A stretch of 64,000 nt of DNA from contig DFLU01000002.1 in NCBI GenBank assembly GCA_002375495.1, forward strand, positions 389 through 64,388. The letters are read 5' to 3'. The translations under genes and the position numbers were made by a program. This DNA comes from Flavobacteriaceae bacterium UBA3611. GTDB taxonomy: Bacteria; Bacteroidota; Bacteroidia; Flavobacteriales; Flavobacteriaceae. Positions 34,776 through 43,099 of the stretch are shown in pieces (positions within the stretch are counted from its first letter, which is position 1; every line of letters starts with the position of its first letter). Under the pieces are notes generated by a model. The model was not told the DNA's origin. It saw nothing but the letters and a program-made list of their open reading frames with translations, and searched no databases.

Positions 34776-35993
34776 CTATTTCTTTAATATTTTCATAAAA
34801 GTATGTCTATTTTCTGATTCCAAATGTAAAAAGTACATCCCTGCGGTATACTTGGAAAGTGATATTTCATTATTTGCTTTAGATATCATTCCAGCATTTA
34901 GTTTTTTACCAGAAATATCATGAAGCGAAAAATAAGTATCGCCTTCAATATTTACGAAAACATTCTTTGTAGTTGGATTAGGAAACACTGTAACCATTTC
35001 ACTTGATTGTATTTCATCTAAAGCTAGTTTTGTAGATCTATAATGGATAGAAAAGAGTCTTTCTTGAACCCGATCATACTTTATACTAAAAAAGTTATCT
35101 TGATTTGTATAGGGTATAATTACTTCATTGTATACTTCATTACCCGTTGGCAGGTCTAATGTGGCGATATTGTAACCAACTGAATCGGTATATAAAAAAA
35201 TGTACTGTTGGTTGGCTTCGTCAATGGTAGCGCTCCCACTACCATTACCAAAAAAAGTGGTCCCATTGCCAATTTTAGTATACGTTGCACTTGTAGGATT
35301 TATTTCAATTAAAAAATATTTATTGACGTTGGTATCATATAACAATCCGTACAGGTTACCTGATGCATTATCGAATGTAATATTTATAATATTCTCACCT
35401 GTTGGAGGCGTAACCACGGGACTTGAAATAACGTTTCCGTTAGTTGCATTTATTCCAAAGAGAACAGAACTCGAAGCACTCGAAGTTGGGTCTAAGAGAT
35501 AATAAATTTTATTCGTTTCATCATACGTACTAATATCAAATGCGGAAAAGGCTGCGTTCGCACCAGATATTGGACTACCAATAGGTGTATAGGCTCCCGT
35601 TGCCGCATTTATGGAAATAAGGCTTTTTTCATCATTTCCATTATCCCTTTCAATTCCATAAAGTATGCCCGTATTATTGTCAAACTCAAACTTTGCAATA
35701 TCTCCAATTAAAGGATTATTCACTACAGAACCTGTTATTGTATTTACTGAGTACAACCTATGATCTACGAGTGAACTAGGAAATATATAGGTTCCTGTAC
35801 TTTCATTAAAAGCTCTATCGTCTGGAAATACAAATGTTATTCCTGGCAGTGTGGAAGTTAAAATGGTATGGTTTCCGTTAGTTCTATCTAATTCTACTAA
35901 ATATTCCCCTTGCGCAAATAGACTACAATTTGAAATTATTAGACCAATGACAACTATGCGGATTATAACTCCTAGACGTAACGAAAACTTCAT
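34776..35993 (-). CDS. T9SS-secreted surface protein with beta-propeller-like repeats
   Basis: 405 residues from the ATG at 35993 (MKFSLRLG). Signal peptide ends near SLFAQ. The middle (about 30-320) holds repeated GNxxG and NAATGAYTPIG, NATNGNVIS, NPTSATYTKIG segments like YncE/beta-propeller surface proteins. The last ~70 residues are a type A T9SS sorting domain (VFPNPTTKNVFVNI, HDISGKKL, SLSKYTAGMYFLHL, MKILKK), so it is probably exported and anchored or released by the Por secretion system. Ligand unknown. Single gene; both flanks are AT-rich. Confidence 0.88.
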   Translation of the reverse strand: MKFSLRLGVIIRIVVIGLIISNCSLFAQGEYLVELDRTNGNHTILTSTLPGITFVFPDDRAFNESTGTYIFPSSLVDHRLYSVNTITGSVVNNPLIGDIAKFEFDNNTGILYGIERDNGNDEKSLISINAATGAYTPIGSPISGANAAFSAFDISTYDETNKIYYLLDPTSSASSSVLFGINATNGNVISSPVVTPPTGENIINITFDNASGNLYGLLYDTNVNKYFLIEINPTSATYTKIGNGTTFFGNGSGSATIDEANQQYIFLYTDSVGYNIATLDLPTGNEVYNEVIIPYTNQDNFFSIKYDRVQERLFSIHYRSTKLALDEIQSSEMVTVFPNPTTKNVFVNIEGDTYFSLHDISGKKLNAGMISKANNEISLSKYTAGMYFLHLESENRHTFMKILKK

Positions 35994-36081
35994 ACTAATA
36001 GAATTTAAAATGGTTAGAATACATAAATACAAATAATATTACGAACTCAAAAAAAGGAAAGAGCAAGAAAGAGTTTTTTCA

Positions 36082-37317
36082 TCATTCAAACCGAATGGCC
36101 TTCACCGGAGAAATCTTGGCGATGATGTAACTCGGCACCAACAGCATAAGCAAACACAACACAAACGTACCGGCATTGAGCGCCAAAATATAGCCAAAGT
36201 CTAAAAAGACAGGTGCTTCGGTTACATAATAGGTGTCGGGATCTAGCGGGAACAGTTTAAAATACTTTTGCGTGAGCAATAATCCTAAACCGATAACATT
36301 TCCCCAGAACAGACCTACCAAAATCAAATACATGGCATTGTAGAGAAACACTTTACGCACACTCCAGTCGCTGCTGCCCAGAGCCTTTAAAATCCCAATC
36401 ATTTGGGTACGTTCTAAAATCAGCACCAACAGCGCCGTGATCATATTAATTCCTGCTACCAAAATCATGATACCAATAATTAGCGCCACGTTAAAATCGA
36501 ATAAATCCAGCCACTCGAATATAGAACCGTATTTCTGCCGTATGGTGACGGCGTCGAGCTTACTACCAATTTCTTTGTAGACGCGCGCTCCCACTTGATC
36601 GATATTATCAAAATCGCTCACAAACACTTCAAACGCCCCAATTTGGTCGTCTTCCCATCTATTGAGCCGCTGCAAATGCCGAATATCTGAAATAAGGTAT
36701 TGCTCATCGAACTGCTGGAAGCCACTGTTATAAATCCCAACGATTACGAATCCGCGGGGTCGCGCCTTCTGGGTTTCTCCTTGTTGCAAGAAAAAGGTAA
36801 CTACTTTGTCATTCAGTTTTAGATCTAACCGATTGGCAAGGTATTCTGAAATCAATATCTCATCATTCAGGTCGCCCGAGTAATCTGGCAGTCTCCCTTC
36901 GCGCAAAAATTCTTCAAAATAACTCCAATTGTAATCGGTGCCCACACCTTTTACCACTACGCCTTCAAAAGTGGCGGCGGTTCTAATCACAGCGCCTTTT
37001 GAAGCCGTAATCTGAATGTGCTCAATACCTTCCACCGAATTGAATTTCGGATAAAACGCTTGTTTTTTACTAATAGGAATTTGGGAGTCGTTACTCTGGT
37101 TGGTATCGTAGTTAGTGATTAGGATATCACCGTTAAAGGCAGAAACTTTTTCATGAATTTTTTTCTGGAAACCCAGTGTGGTGGCGATGCTCACCAACAT
37201 CATGATAATACCGAGCGCAATTGCCGTGATGGCAATTTTTATTATTGGCGCCGAAATACTACTTTTATAATCCTTGGCAGCAATGATGCGCCTGGCGATG
37301 AAAAATTCGAAATTCAC
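36082..37317 (-). CDS. LolC/LolE-type ABC transporter permease
   Basis: 411 residues from the GTG at 37317 (then NFEFFIARRIIAAKDYKSS), the usual start of flavobacterial homologues. An ATG at 37356 would overlap the divergent gene, and the longer frame runs antisense through it. One N-terminal TM helix, a large periplasmic MacB-like domain (about 55-250), and three C-terminal TM helices with the FtsX signature (ERTQMIGILKALGSSDWSVRKVF). Likely releases lipoproteins from the inner membrane with a LolD-like ATPase encoded elsewhere. Its start lies only 10 bp from the divergent namZ start, so the promoters must overlap coding DNA. Confidence 0.85.
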   Translation of the reverse strand: MNFEFFIARRIIAAKDYKSSISAPIIKIAITAIALGIIMMLVSIATTLGFQKKIHEKVSAFNGDILITNYDTNQSNDSQIPISKKQAFYPKFNSVEGIEHIQITASKGAVIRTAATFEGVVVKGVGTDYNWSYFEEFLREGRLPDYSGDLNDEILISEYLANRLDLKLNDKVVTFFLQQGETQKARPRGFVIVGIYNSGFQQFDEQYLISDIRHLQRLNRWEDDQIGAFEVFVSDFDNIDQVGARVYKEIGSKLDAVTIRQKYGSIFEWLDLFDFNVALIIGIMILVAGINMITALLVLILERTQMIGILKALGSSDWSVRKVFLYNAMYLILVGLFWGNVIGLGLLLTQKYFKLFPLDPDTYYVTEAPVFLDFGYILALNAGTFVLCLLMLLVPSYIIAKISPVKAIRFE

Positions 37318-37327
37318 AAACTGAGCT

Positions 37328-38695
37328 ATGCGGTTATTGTTCCTCAAAAATACCATATTAATCTTGTTCAGCATCTTTTTTTCCTGCGGAAGTACCGTGA
37401 AAGAAACTAGCGAAGGTGACACAGGCACTCTAAACGATCTTATTGAAACCGGAAAAGCGGTTACCAAAGATGCCAATAGAGATAAAAAAGCCGAAGAAAC
37501 CGAAACAACAACCACCATGGAAGTAGGTGAAGTTACTGAGCTTAACAACGACCGTGATATTGTAACAGGTGCCAATCGGTTTAACCAATACCTCCCGTTG
37601 CTGAAAGGTAAAAGTATTGGTATCGTGGCCAACCAAACCAGCATTGTAAGCGTTGAAAGCGAACCAAACACCATGGATGGTCGGCGTACGGCAACGATTG
37701 AAAACATGCATCTCGTAGATTTTTTAGTCGGCAGACAACTAAACATCCAATCTGTATTTGCCCCAGAACACGGATTTAGAGGTACGGCAGATGCAGGTGA
37801 GATGGTAAAAGACGGCGTAGACACGGCTACCGGATTGCCTATTATTTCGCTCTATGGAAATAATAAAAAACCCAGTGTAGCCCAACTCAAAGGTATCGAT
37901 ATCATGGTATTCGACATACAAGATGTGGGCGCCCGTTTTTACACCTACATTTCAACGTTGCACTATGTTATGGAAGCCTGCGCAGAACAAGGTATTCCAC
38001 TGATTGTTTTAGACCGACCCAACCCAAACGGACATTATATAGACGGTCCGATTTTGGAATTAGAACATAAAAGTTTTGTGGGCATGCATCCAATTCCAGT
38101 GGTGCATGGTATGACCATAGGTGAGTATGCACAAATGATAAATGGTGAAAAATGGTTGGCAAATGCAGCGCAATGCGACCTGACCGTGATTGAACTAAAA
38201 GGCTATACCCACGACAGTACGTACTCCTTACCCGTAAAGCCATCGCCCAACCTTCCGAATGACGTGGCGATTACTTTATACCCTAGTCTTTGTTTTTTTG
38301 AAGGCACTTTTATTAGTGCAGGAAGGGGTACCGATATGCAGTTCCAAGTCTTTGGGGCACCCTCACTACCGGAACGCTTTTATGACTTCGAATTTACACC
38401 CCAAGCCAACGAAGGTGCAAAGTATCCTAAATTTAAAGGCGAATTGTGCCATGGAAAAGATCTTCAGAACTATCCCAGAATGGACCAACTCAATTTAGAA
38501 TGGCTTATAGAAGCATACGTTGCCAACGATCGTAAAATAGATTTTTTTAACGATTTCTTTACCAAATTAGCTGGTACCAAAAAATTACAAGAGCAAATTG
38601 AACAAGGCTTTACCTATCGTGAAATTAGGAAGACCTGGCAGGCTGGTTTAAAAGATTACAACAGGATGCGACAGCCGTATTTATTGTATGAGTAA
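37328..38695 (+). CDS. Exo-beta-N-acetylmuramidase NamZ (DUF1343), lipoprotein
   Basis: 455 residues. The lipoprotein signal (MRLLFLKNTILILFSIFFSC, Cys at 20) places it in the envelope. The DUF1343 core runs from about residue 85 (GIVANQTSIV) with FAPEHGFRG, FDIQDVGARFYTY, LDRPNPNGHYIDGP and PSPNLPN, ending near KDYNRMRQPYLLYE. DUF1343 proteins of Bacillus and Tannerella (NamZ) remove terminal N-acetylmuramic acid from peptidoglycan fragments, so recycling of MurNAc is the likely job. The low-complexity acidic stretch before the core (about 25-75) is a spacer. Confidence 0.88.
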   Translation: MRLLFLKNTILILFSIFFSCGSTVKETSEGDTGTLNDLIETGKAVTKDANRDKKAEETETTTTMEVGEVTELNNDRDIVTGANRFNQYLPLLKGKSIGIVANQTSIVSVESEPNTMDGRRTATIENMHLVDFLVGRQLNIQSVFAPEHGFRGTADAGEMVKDGVDTATGLPIISLYGNNKKPSVAQLKGIDIMVFDIQDVGARFYTYISTLHYVMEACAEQGIPLIVLDRPNPNGHYIDGPILELEHKSFVGMHPIPVVHGMTIGEYAQMINGEKWLANAAQCDLTVIELKGYTHDSTYSLPVKPSPNLPNDVAITLYPSLCFFEGTFISAGRGTDMQFQVFGAPSLPERFYDFEFTPQANEGAKYPKFKGELCHGKDLQNYPRMDQLNLEWLIEAYVANDRKIDFFNDFFTKLAGTKKLQEQIEQGFTYREIRKTWQAGLKDYNRMRQPYLLYE

Positions 38696-38712
38696 GCGAA
38701 GGCTGGATGCTG

Positions 38713-38759
38713 CACTTCGACTCTCCGCCTTGTCGTCGAGACAGGCACTCAGTGTGACA
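38713..38759. repeat. REP-like copy with a second palindrome inserted in its loop
   Basis: The usual CACTTCGACT...CTCAGTGTGACA frame is interrupted after CACTTCGACT by about 25 bp that form their own stem (GCC/GGC, TGTC/GACA). The insert begins CTCCGCCT, shared with the 62-bp array at 22538. The rest of the gap to 38986 holds 7-bp-period words (ATTCCAT) near 38872-38900 and nothing else seen. Confidence 0.7.
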
Positions 38760-38986
38760 GCTGCTGGAAAATGGAAGATATAGAATGAATAAAATTATTC
38801 GCTTCTTGGTCTTTGGTCGTTAGTCTTCAGTTCTTATTTTTTTGAAATATCATTTGGTTGAATACTGAGTTTTAATTCCATATTCCATACTCGATGTTCT
38901 GAAACCTTTTATTGGCGTTGGTGCTTGCCTTGCGCCGAACGAAGCTCAGACAGGTTAGAAGTGAAAAAAAAAATCCGATTGGCAAG

Positions 38987-39481
38987 TTACAATTTGATGC
39001 GTTTTTTCATGTCTTCCACAATATTGAAAGCCGCTGGGCAAATGGCCACATTTTTTAAGGTGAGGTGTGATATTTGCTGAAATTTCTTCCGGTCGGTGTG
39101 AGGAAACTCACGACAGGCTTTTGGCCGTACGTCATAAATACTACAATAATTATCGGCTCCCAAAAAAGTGCAAGGCACGCTCTGGAGCACGTAATCATTA
39201 TCTTCATCAACTCGCAAATAGGTTTCAATAAAAACTTGCGGTTTCATTCGGAAGTGCTTCGCGATACGCGCTACATCTTTATCTGTAAACAATGGCCCCG
39301 TAGTTTTGCAGCAATTGGCACAAGTCAAACAGTCGGTTTTTTCAAACTCGGCATCGTGCAAATCTTGCATGACAAGATCTAAGTTTTTTGGCGGCTTTTT
39401 TTTCAGTTTGGCAAAAAACTTCTTGTTCTCGTTATGCGTATCTTTGGCTTTTTGTGGGAGCTGCCGCAGGGTTTCTTCCAT
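38987..39481 (-). CDS. YkgJ-family cysteine cluster protein
   Basis: 164 residues, normal size. Eight conserved Cys in the family pattern: TDCLTCANCCKTTG (about 54-64), SVPCTFLGADNYCSIYDVRPKACREFP (about 105-130) and CPAA near 145. They probably bind zinc or an iron-sulfur cluster. The biochemical role of the family is unclear. No signal peptide. It is transcribed away from the methyltransferase gene next door with about 30 bp between the starts. Confidence 0.9.
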   Translation of the reverse strand: MEETLRQLPQKAKDTHNENKKFFAKLKKKPPKNLDLVMQDLHDAEFEKTDCLTCANCCKTTGPLFTDKDVARIAKHFRMKPQVFIETYLRVDEDNDYVLQSVPCTFLGADNYCSIYDVRPKACREFPHTDRKKFQQISHLTLKNVAICPAAFNIVEDMKKRIKL

Positions 39482-39512
39482 GCTTCAAATGTACAAATTG
39501 TCTACCCATCAC

Positions 39513-40223
39513 ATGAAAGATATCTTCGGAAAAGCACTACTAGATTACCATGCAGGAAACTACACAGAAGACATTATCACCGCAACCAACATAAGCGATG
39601 ATGACGAATTACCACTTCCGTATCTATTCCGAAGTTATGCCGAAATGCCCGAATTGGAACAAAAAGCACTGCAATTATGTAAAGGACGAGTGCTCGATGT
39701 AGGCTGTGGAGCGGGTAGCCATGCCTTGTGGTTACAAGACCAAGGGCTTGAGGTAACTGCCGTCGATGTTTCAGAAGGAGCTGTTGAAGTATGCGAAGCC
39801 CGAGGTGTAAAAAACACACGCCGAAGCAATATCTTGGATATTTCCGAAGAGAAATTTGATACTATTCTGCTACTGATGAATGGTACTGGAATATTTGGAA
39901 CATTAGACCAAGTTCCGCATTTTCTTCAACATTTAAAACATATTCTAAACACCAACGGCCAAGTATTAATCGATTCTAGCGATTTGCAATATATGTACGA
40001 TCGCAATCCAGACGGAAGTATCTGGGTGCCTGCCAACCGCTATTATGGCGAGCTAGAATTTACTATGTCGTACAAGGGCGAAACCACCGAGGCGTTTCCG
40101 TGGTTGTACGTAGACCAACAACGTTTCCAATCTCTTGCTACGGAGCATGGCTTTACATTTGATGTCATGGCCGAGGGTGAAAATTTCGACTATCTCGCAA
40201 AACTTACTCCAACAGTACCATAA
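39513..40223 (+). CDS. Class I SAM-dependent methyltransferase
   Basis: 236 residues from the ATG at 39513 (MKDIFGKALLDYHAG). Starts at 39480 or 39489 are possible but overlap the divergent gene or its leader; the extended frame to 39306 is antisense to it. Rossmann methyltransferase motif I is GRVLDVGCGAGSHALWL (about 67-83), the acidic motif II VTAVDVSEGAVEVC, and motif IV FDTILLLMNG. The substrate is unknown. No operon partner. Confidence 0.88.
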   Translation: MKDIFGKALLDYHAGNYTEDIITATNISDDDELPLPYLFRSYAEMPELEQKALQLCKGRVLDVGCGAGSHALWLQDQGLEVTAVDVSEGAVEVCEARGVKNTRRSNILDISEEKFDTILLLMNGTGIFGTLDQVPHFLQHLKHILNTNGQVLIDSSDLQYMYDRNPDGSIWVPANRYYGELEFTMSYKGETTEAFPWLYVDQQRFQSLATEHGFTFDVMAEGENFDYLAKLTPTVP

Positions 40224-40348
40224 CGATTGAAAGTTTTCACTAAAAACACCGACCACAAACGAAACCGAGAAAAAAAGCGTTAAAAAAAGGCGTGCTATTT
40301 TCATAATCCCATATTTACAGTATGTTTGCTAAAATTCTGCCCACTTAC

Positions 40349-41110
40349 ATGAAGACTTCGTTATATAAATTTCTCCTACTAGTTGCCGTATTACTCACCC
40401 TTCACGCCTGTAAAAAAGACGACGATAATGCCGTTGCAGATGATCGTGCTGAAAATTTATTGGGTTTGGGAGAATCTGCTGAAGACATTCTTTCTGACGA
40501 TATTTATAGAACCCTTGTAGTTGAACTTGTGTATAGCACCGGATTTAGACCTGAACAACAAACCATCGATAATTTCAGAACGTTTTTAAATCAACGGGTG
40601 AACAAACCTGGAGGTATTCAATTTATTGAAACCGTAATTCCTGCACCAGAGGGAGCCCCCTATACCACGCAAGAAATTCGCGAAATTGAGGGCGCTAACC
40701 GTACCCGCTATACCAATGAAGATGAAATTGCTGTGTACGTATTTTTTGCCAATGGAAACGCATCTGGAGATACTGCTTCTACCGTGACTTTAGGAACGGC
40801 ATACCGAAATACTTCGATCGTAATTTACCAAGAGACCTTACAAAGCCTGGATGTAGACCGCTTTTTAGTAGAAGCCACTACCCTGCGCCACGAATTTGGT
40901 CATTTATTAGGGCTTGTAAATATTGTAAACGACGATATTCACCCTACAGACCACGAAGATCCAGACAACAACAAGCACTGCGTGGTGGAAGATTGCCTGA
41001 TGTTTTTTGCAAGTACAATCCCAAGTACCATACCCAATCCAACCGATGAAGATATTCCGAAACTAGACCCACTTTGCCTAGAAGACCTTCGAGCTAAAGG
41101 AGGGAAGTAG
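40349..41110 (+). CDS. Zincin-type metalloprotease, lipoprotein
   Basis: 253 residues from the ATG at 40349 (MKTSLYKFLLL); 40322 would put a hydrophilic leader before the signal. The lipobox LTLHAC gives a lipid-modified Cys at about residue 21, followed by KKDDD. The catalytic motif HEFGHLLGLVN (about 182-192) fits HExxHxxGxxN, with later acidic and Cys residues (CVVEDCLM) that may stabilise the site. The domain is small for a metalloprotease. Probably acts in the periplasm or on the cell surface; substrate unknown. Convergent with the next gene. Confidence 0.85.
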   Translation: MKTSLYKFLLLVAVLLTLHACKKDDDNAVADDRAENLLGLGESAEDILSDDIYRTLVVELVYSTGFRPEQQTIDNFRTFLNQRVNKPGGIQFIETVIPAPEGAPYTTQEIREIEGANRTRYTNEDEIAVYVFFANGNASGDTASTVTLGTAYRNTSIVIYQETLQSLDVDRFLVEATTLRHEFGHLLGLVNIVNDDIHPTDHEDPDNNKHCVVEDCLMFFASTIPSTIPNPTDEDIPKLDPLCLEDLRAKGGK

Positions 41111-41134
41111 CTGGTAGCTGCAAAATCAAGAAAA

Positions 41135-42772
41135 CTACTCTTTGCTAAATACTTTTTCGCCGTTTATAAATGTAGCGAGCACCTTCGTTTTTGGGATGCT
41201 ATCTGCTGGAATGGTCATAATATCTCTGTCTAACACGGTAAAATCTGCCGATTTACCCGTTGCGATATTCCCTTTAGAAGCTTCTTCAAAATTTGAATAG
41301 GCTGCCCAAATCGTCATTCCTTTTAGTGTTTCTTCTCTGCTAAGTGCGTCTTCCATTCTAAAGCCCCCTTCGGGGAACTGACTTAAATCTTTACGTGCCA
41401 CCGCTGCATAAAAGGTGTGCATCGGATTCACCTTCTCAACTGGGAAATCGGTACCCAGCACAACAATACCAGCTTTATCTAACAAGGTTTTGTAGGCGTA
41501 AGCGCCCTTTATACGCTCCTTCCCTACCCTGTCTTCGGCCCAATACATATCGCTTGTGGCGTGCGTAGGCTGGATAGACGGAATGATATTTTTTGAAAAC
41601 ATATCAAAGTCGGTTGGGGTTACAATCTGGGCGTGCTCTACTTTCCAACGGGCATCGGGGTAACCTTCCAATGCATTTTTATAGGCCCGCAACACAGCCA
41701 CGTTAGCAGAATCGCCAATGGCATGTGTGTTCATTTGGTAGCCTGCCCTTGCCAAACGGTCTGCTAGTTTCCCTAGGCTATCGGCTGGGGTAATCATAGC
41801 GCCAAAATGGCCTGGTTGGTCGCTATACGCTTCCCTAAGTGCTGCACCCCTAGAACCTAAAGCACCGTCTGCATATACTTTTACAGACCGCACGGTAAGT
41901 CGATCTGTAGAAATCACACCATTGTTTAAATAATAGTCGAGGTTTTTCTCACTATTACTCACCATGGCGTACACCTTAATTTTTAATTCCTTGGCTTGTT
42001 GCAAACTATCGATCAACTCAATGATATTTCTACTCAGTCCGGCGTCATTCACCGTGGTCAAGCCGTGTTCCAAACAAATCTGTTCAGCTTCTTTTAATGC
42101 TTGAATTGAAAATTCTTTAGAAGGTTTCGGGATAGACTGTCGTACCAATGCCATGGGACTATCTATTAAAATACCGGTAAGTTGCCCCAGACTATCTAAC
42201 TGTACTTCGCCACCTTCCATTTTGGTCTTGGGTGTAATACCAGCCAACTCAATGGCTTTCGAGTTAATTATCATAGCATGCCCATCTACTCGCGTAAGCG
42301 CCACTGGGGTGTCTGGAAATAGGGTGTCTAGTTCTTTTCTGGTTGGAAATTCTTTTACCTCCCAATCGTTTTGGTCCCAACCACGGCCTGTGATATAGGC
42401 AACATTTTTTTCGCTTTGAAACGCTTGTACCCGTTCCAATACCTCATCATAACTGGTAGTCCCCATTAAATCTACTTGCTGTTTGGCCAATCCCAAATTA
42501 TACAGGTGCGCGTGTGCGTCTATGAGTCCGGGGACAATGGTTGCCCCTTTGGCATCGTAGGTGTTTTTTAGGCTGTATTTTAATTCCAATTCAGGTTTTA
42601 AGCCTATTTCAAGGATTTTTCCATCTTTTACCACAAAAGCATTGGCGGTATCAAAAGTTTCATTCACCGTATAAATGGTGGCATTTTTTACGAGGAGATC
42701 TGCGGAAATTTTCTCGGGTGCACAAGACGTTAGTGCAAGTACTGCAATAAAGTAAAAGAAATAAGGTTTCAT
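41135..42772 (-). CDS. YtcJ-like amidohydrolase, lipoprotein
   Basis: 545 residues. Lipobox FIAVLALTSC (Cys about 17) implies envelope location, unusual for an amidohydrolase. Metal-binding HAH is in PGLIDAHAHLYNLG (about 83-95). ITGRGWDQNDW, DGHAM, KVYADGALGSRGAAL, QMNTHAIGDSAN and VVLGTDFPVEKVNP follow the amidohydrolase-3 family. The reaction is hydrolysis of an amide or related bond; the substrate is not predictable. Downstream of the small membrane protein in the TPR/beta-barrel cluster with 76 bp between. Confidence 0.9.
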   Translation of the reverse strand: MKPYFFYFIAVLALTSCAPEKISADLLVKNATIYTVNETFDTANAFVVKDGKILEIGLKPELELKYSLKNTYDAKGATIVPGLIDAHAHLYNLGLAKQQVDLMGTTSYDEVLERVQAFQSEKNVAYITGRGWDQNDWEVKEFPTRKELDTLFPDTPVALTRVDGHAMIINSKAIELAGITPKTKMEGGEVQLDSLGQLTGILIDSPMALVRQSIPKPSKEFSIQALKEAEQICLEHGLTTVNDAGLSRNIIELIDSLQQAKELKIKVYAMVSNSEKNLDYYLNNGVISTDRLTVRSVKVYADGALGSRGAALREAYSDQPGHFGAMITPADSLGKLADRLARAGYQMNTHAIGDSANVAVLRAYKNALEGYPDARWKVEHAQIVTPTDFDMFSKNIIPSIQPTHATSDMYWAEDRVGKERIKGAYAYKTLLDKAGIVVLGTDFPVEKVNPMHTFYAAVARKDLSQFPEGGFRMEDALSREETLKGMTIWAAYSNFEEASKGNIATGKSADFTVLDRDIMTIPADSIPKTKVLATFINGEKVFSKE

Positions 42773-42848
42773 CTGAAGTTGGTTTTCCGTAAAAATACCT
42801 TTTTTGAAGAATAAAACCGAAAAGAAAAATAGGATAAAGAAAAAGACA

Positions 42849-43064
42849 CTACAGCTTTTTCAACCTAACCGCTACTTTATAAATTCCAAATCCAAAGAAA
42901 TACAAGCCTGTTTGCAGGCCGAAAAGCATGACCGTGAGCCAACTAAATTCGAATACTGTTTGCCAGATACTGTCATAAGGTTCATCGTTGTCTATTAAAA
43001 AGCCCAAGCTAATTATTAGAACAGCTAGTCCCGCAAAGATGAGTATCATTTTTTTGTGTTGCAT
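42849..43064 (-). CDS. Small two-TM membrane protein
   Basis: 71 residues from the ATG at 43064 (MQHKKMILIFAGL). Two membrane helices (about 5-23 and 37-57) separated by an acidic loop, with a basic C-terminal end (VAVRLKKL). No family recognised. It starts 35 bp after the beta-barrel gene stop, so it belongs to the same transcript. A 14-residue longer frame would overlap that gene. Confidence 0.7.
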   Translation of the reverse strand: MQHKKMILIFAGLAVLIISLGFLIDNDEPYDSIWQTVFEFSWLTVMLFGLQTGLYFFGFGIYKVAVRLKKL

Positions 43065-43099
43065 ATCCCAAAGACACTTTAATTCGTCATAAGTTGCGC

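Noticed and set aside
37357..37824. N-terminal extension of the LolC/E-type permease
   Set aside because: It is antisense to namZ coding sequence; homologous sequence begins at the NFEFFIARR segment.
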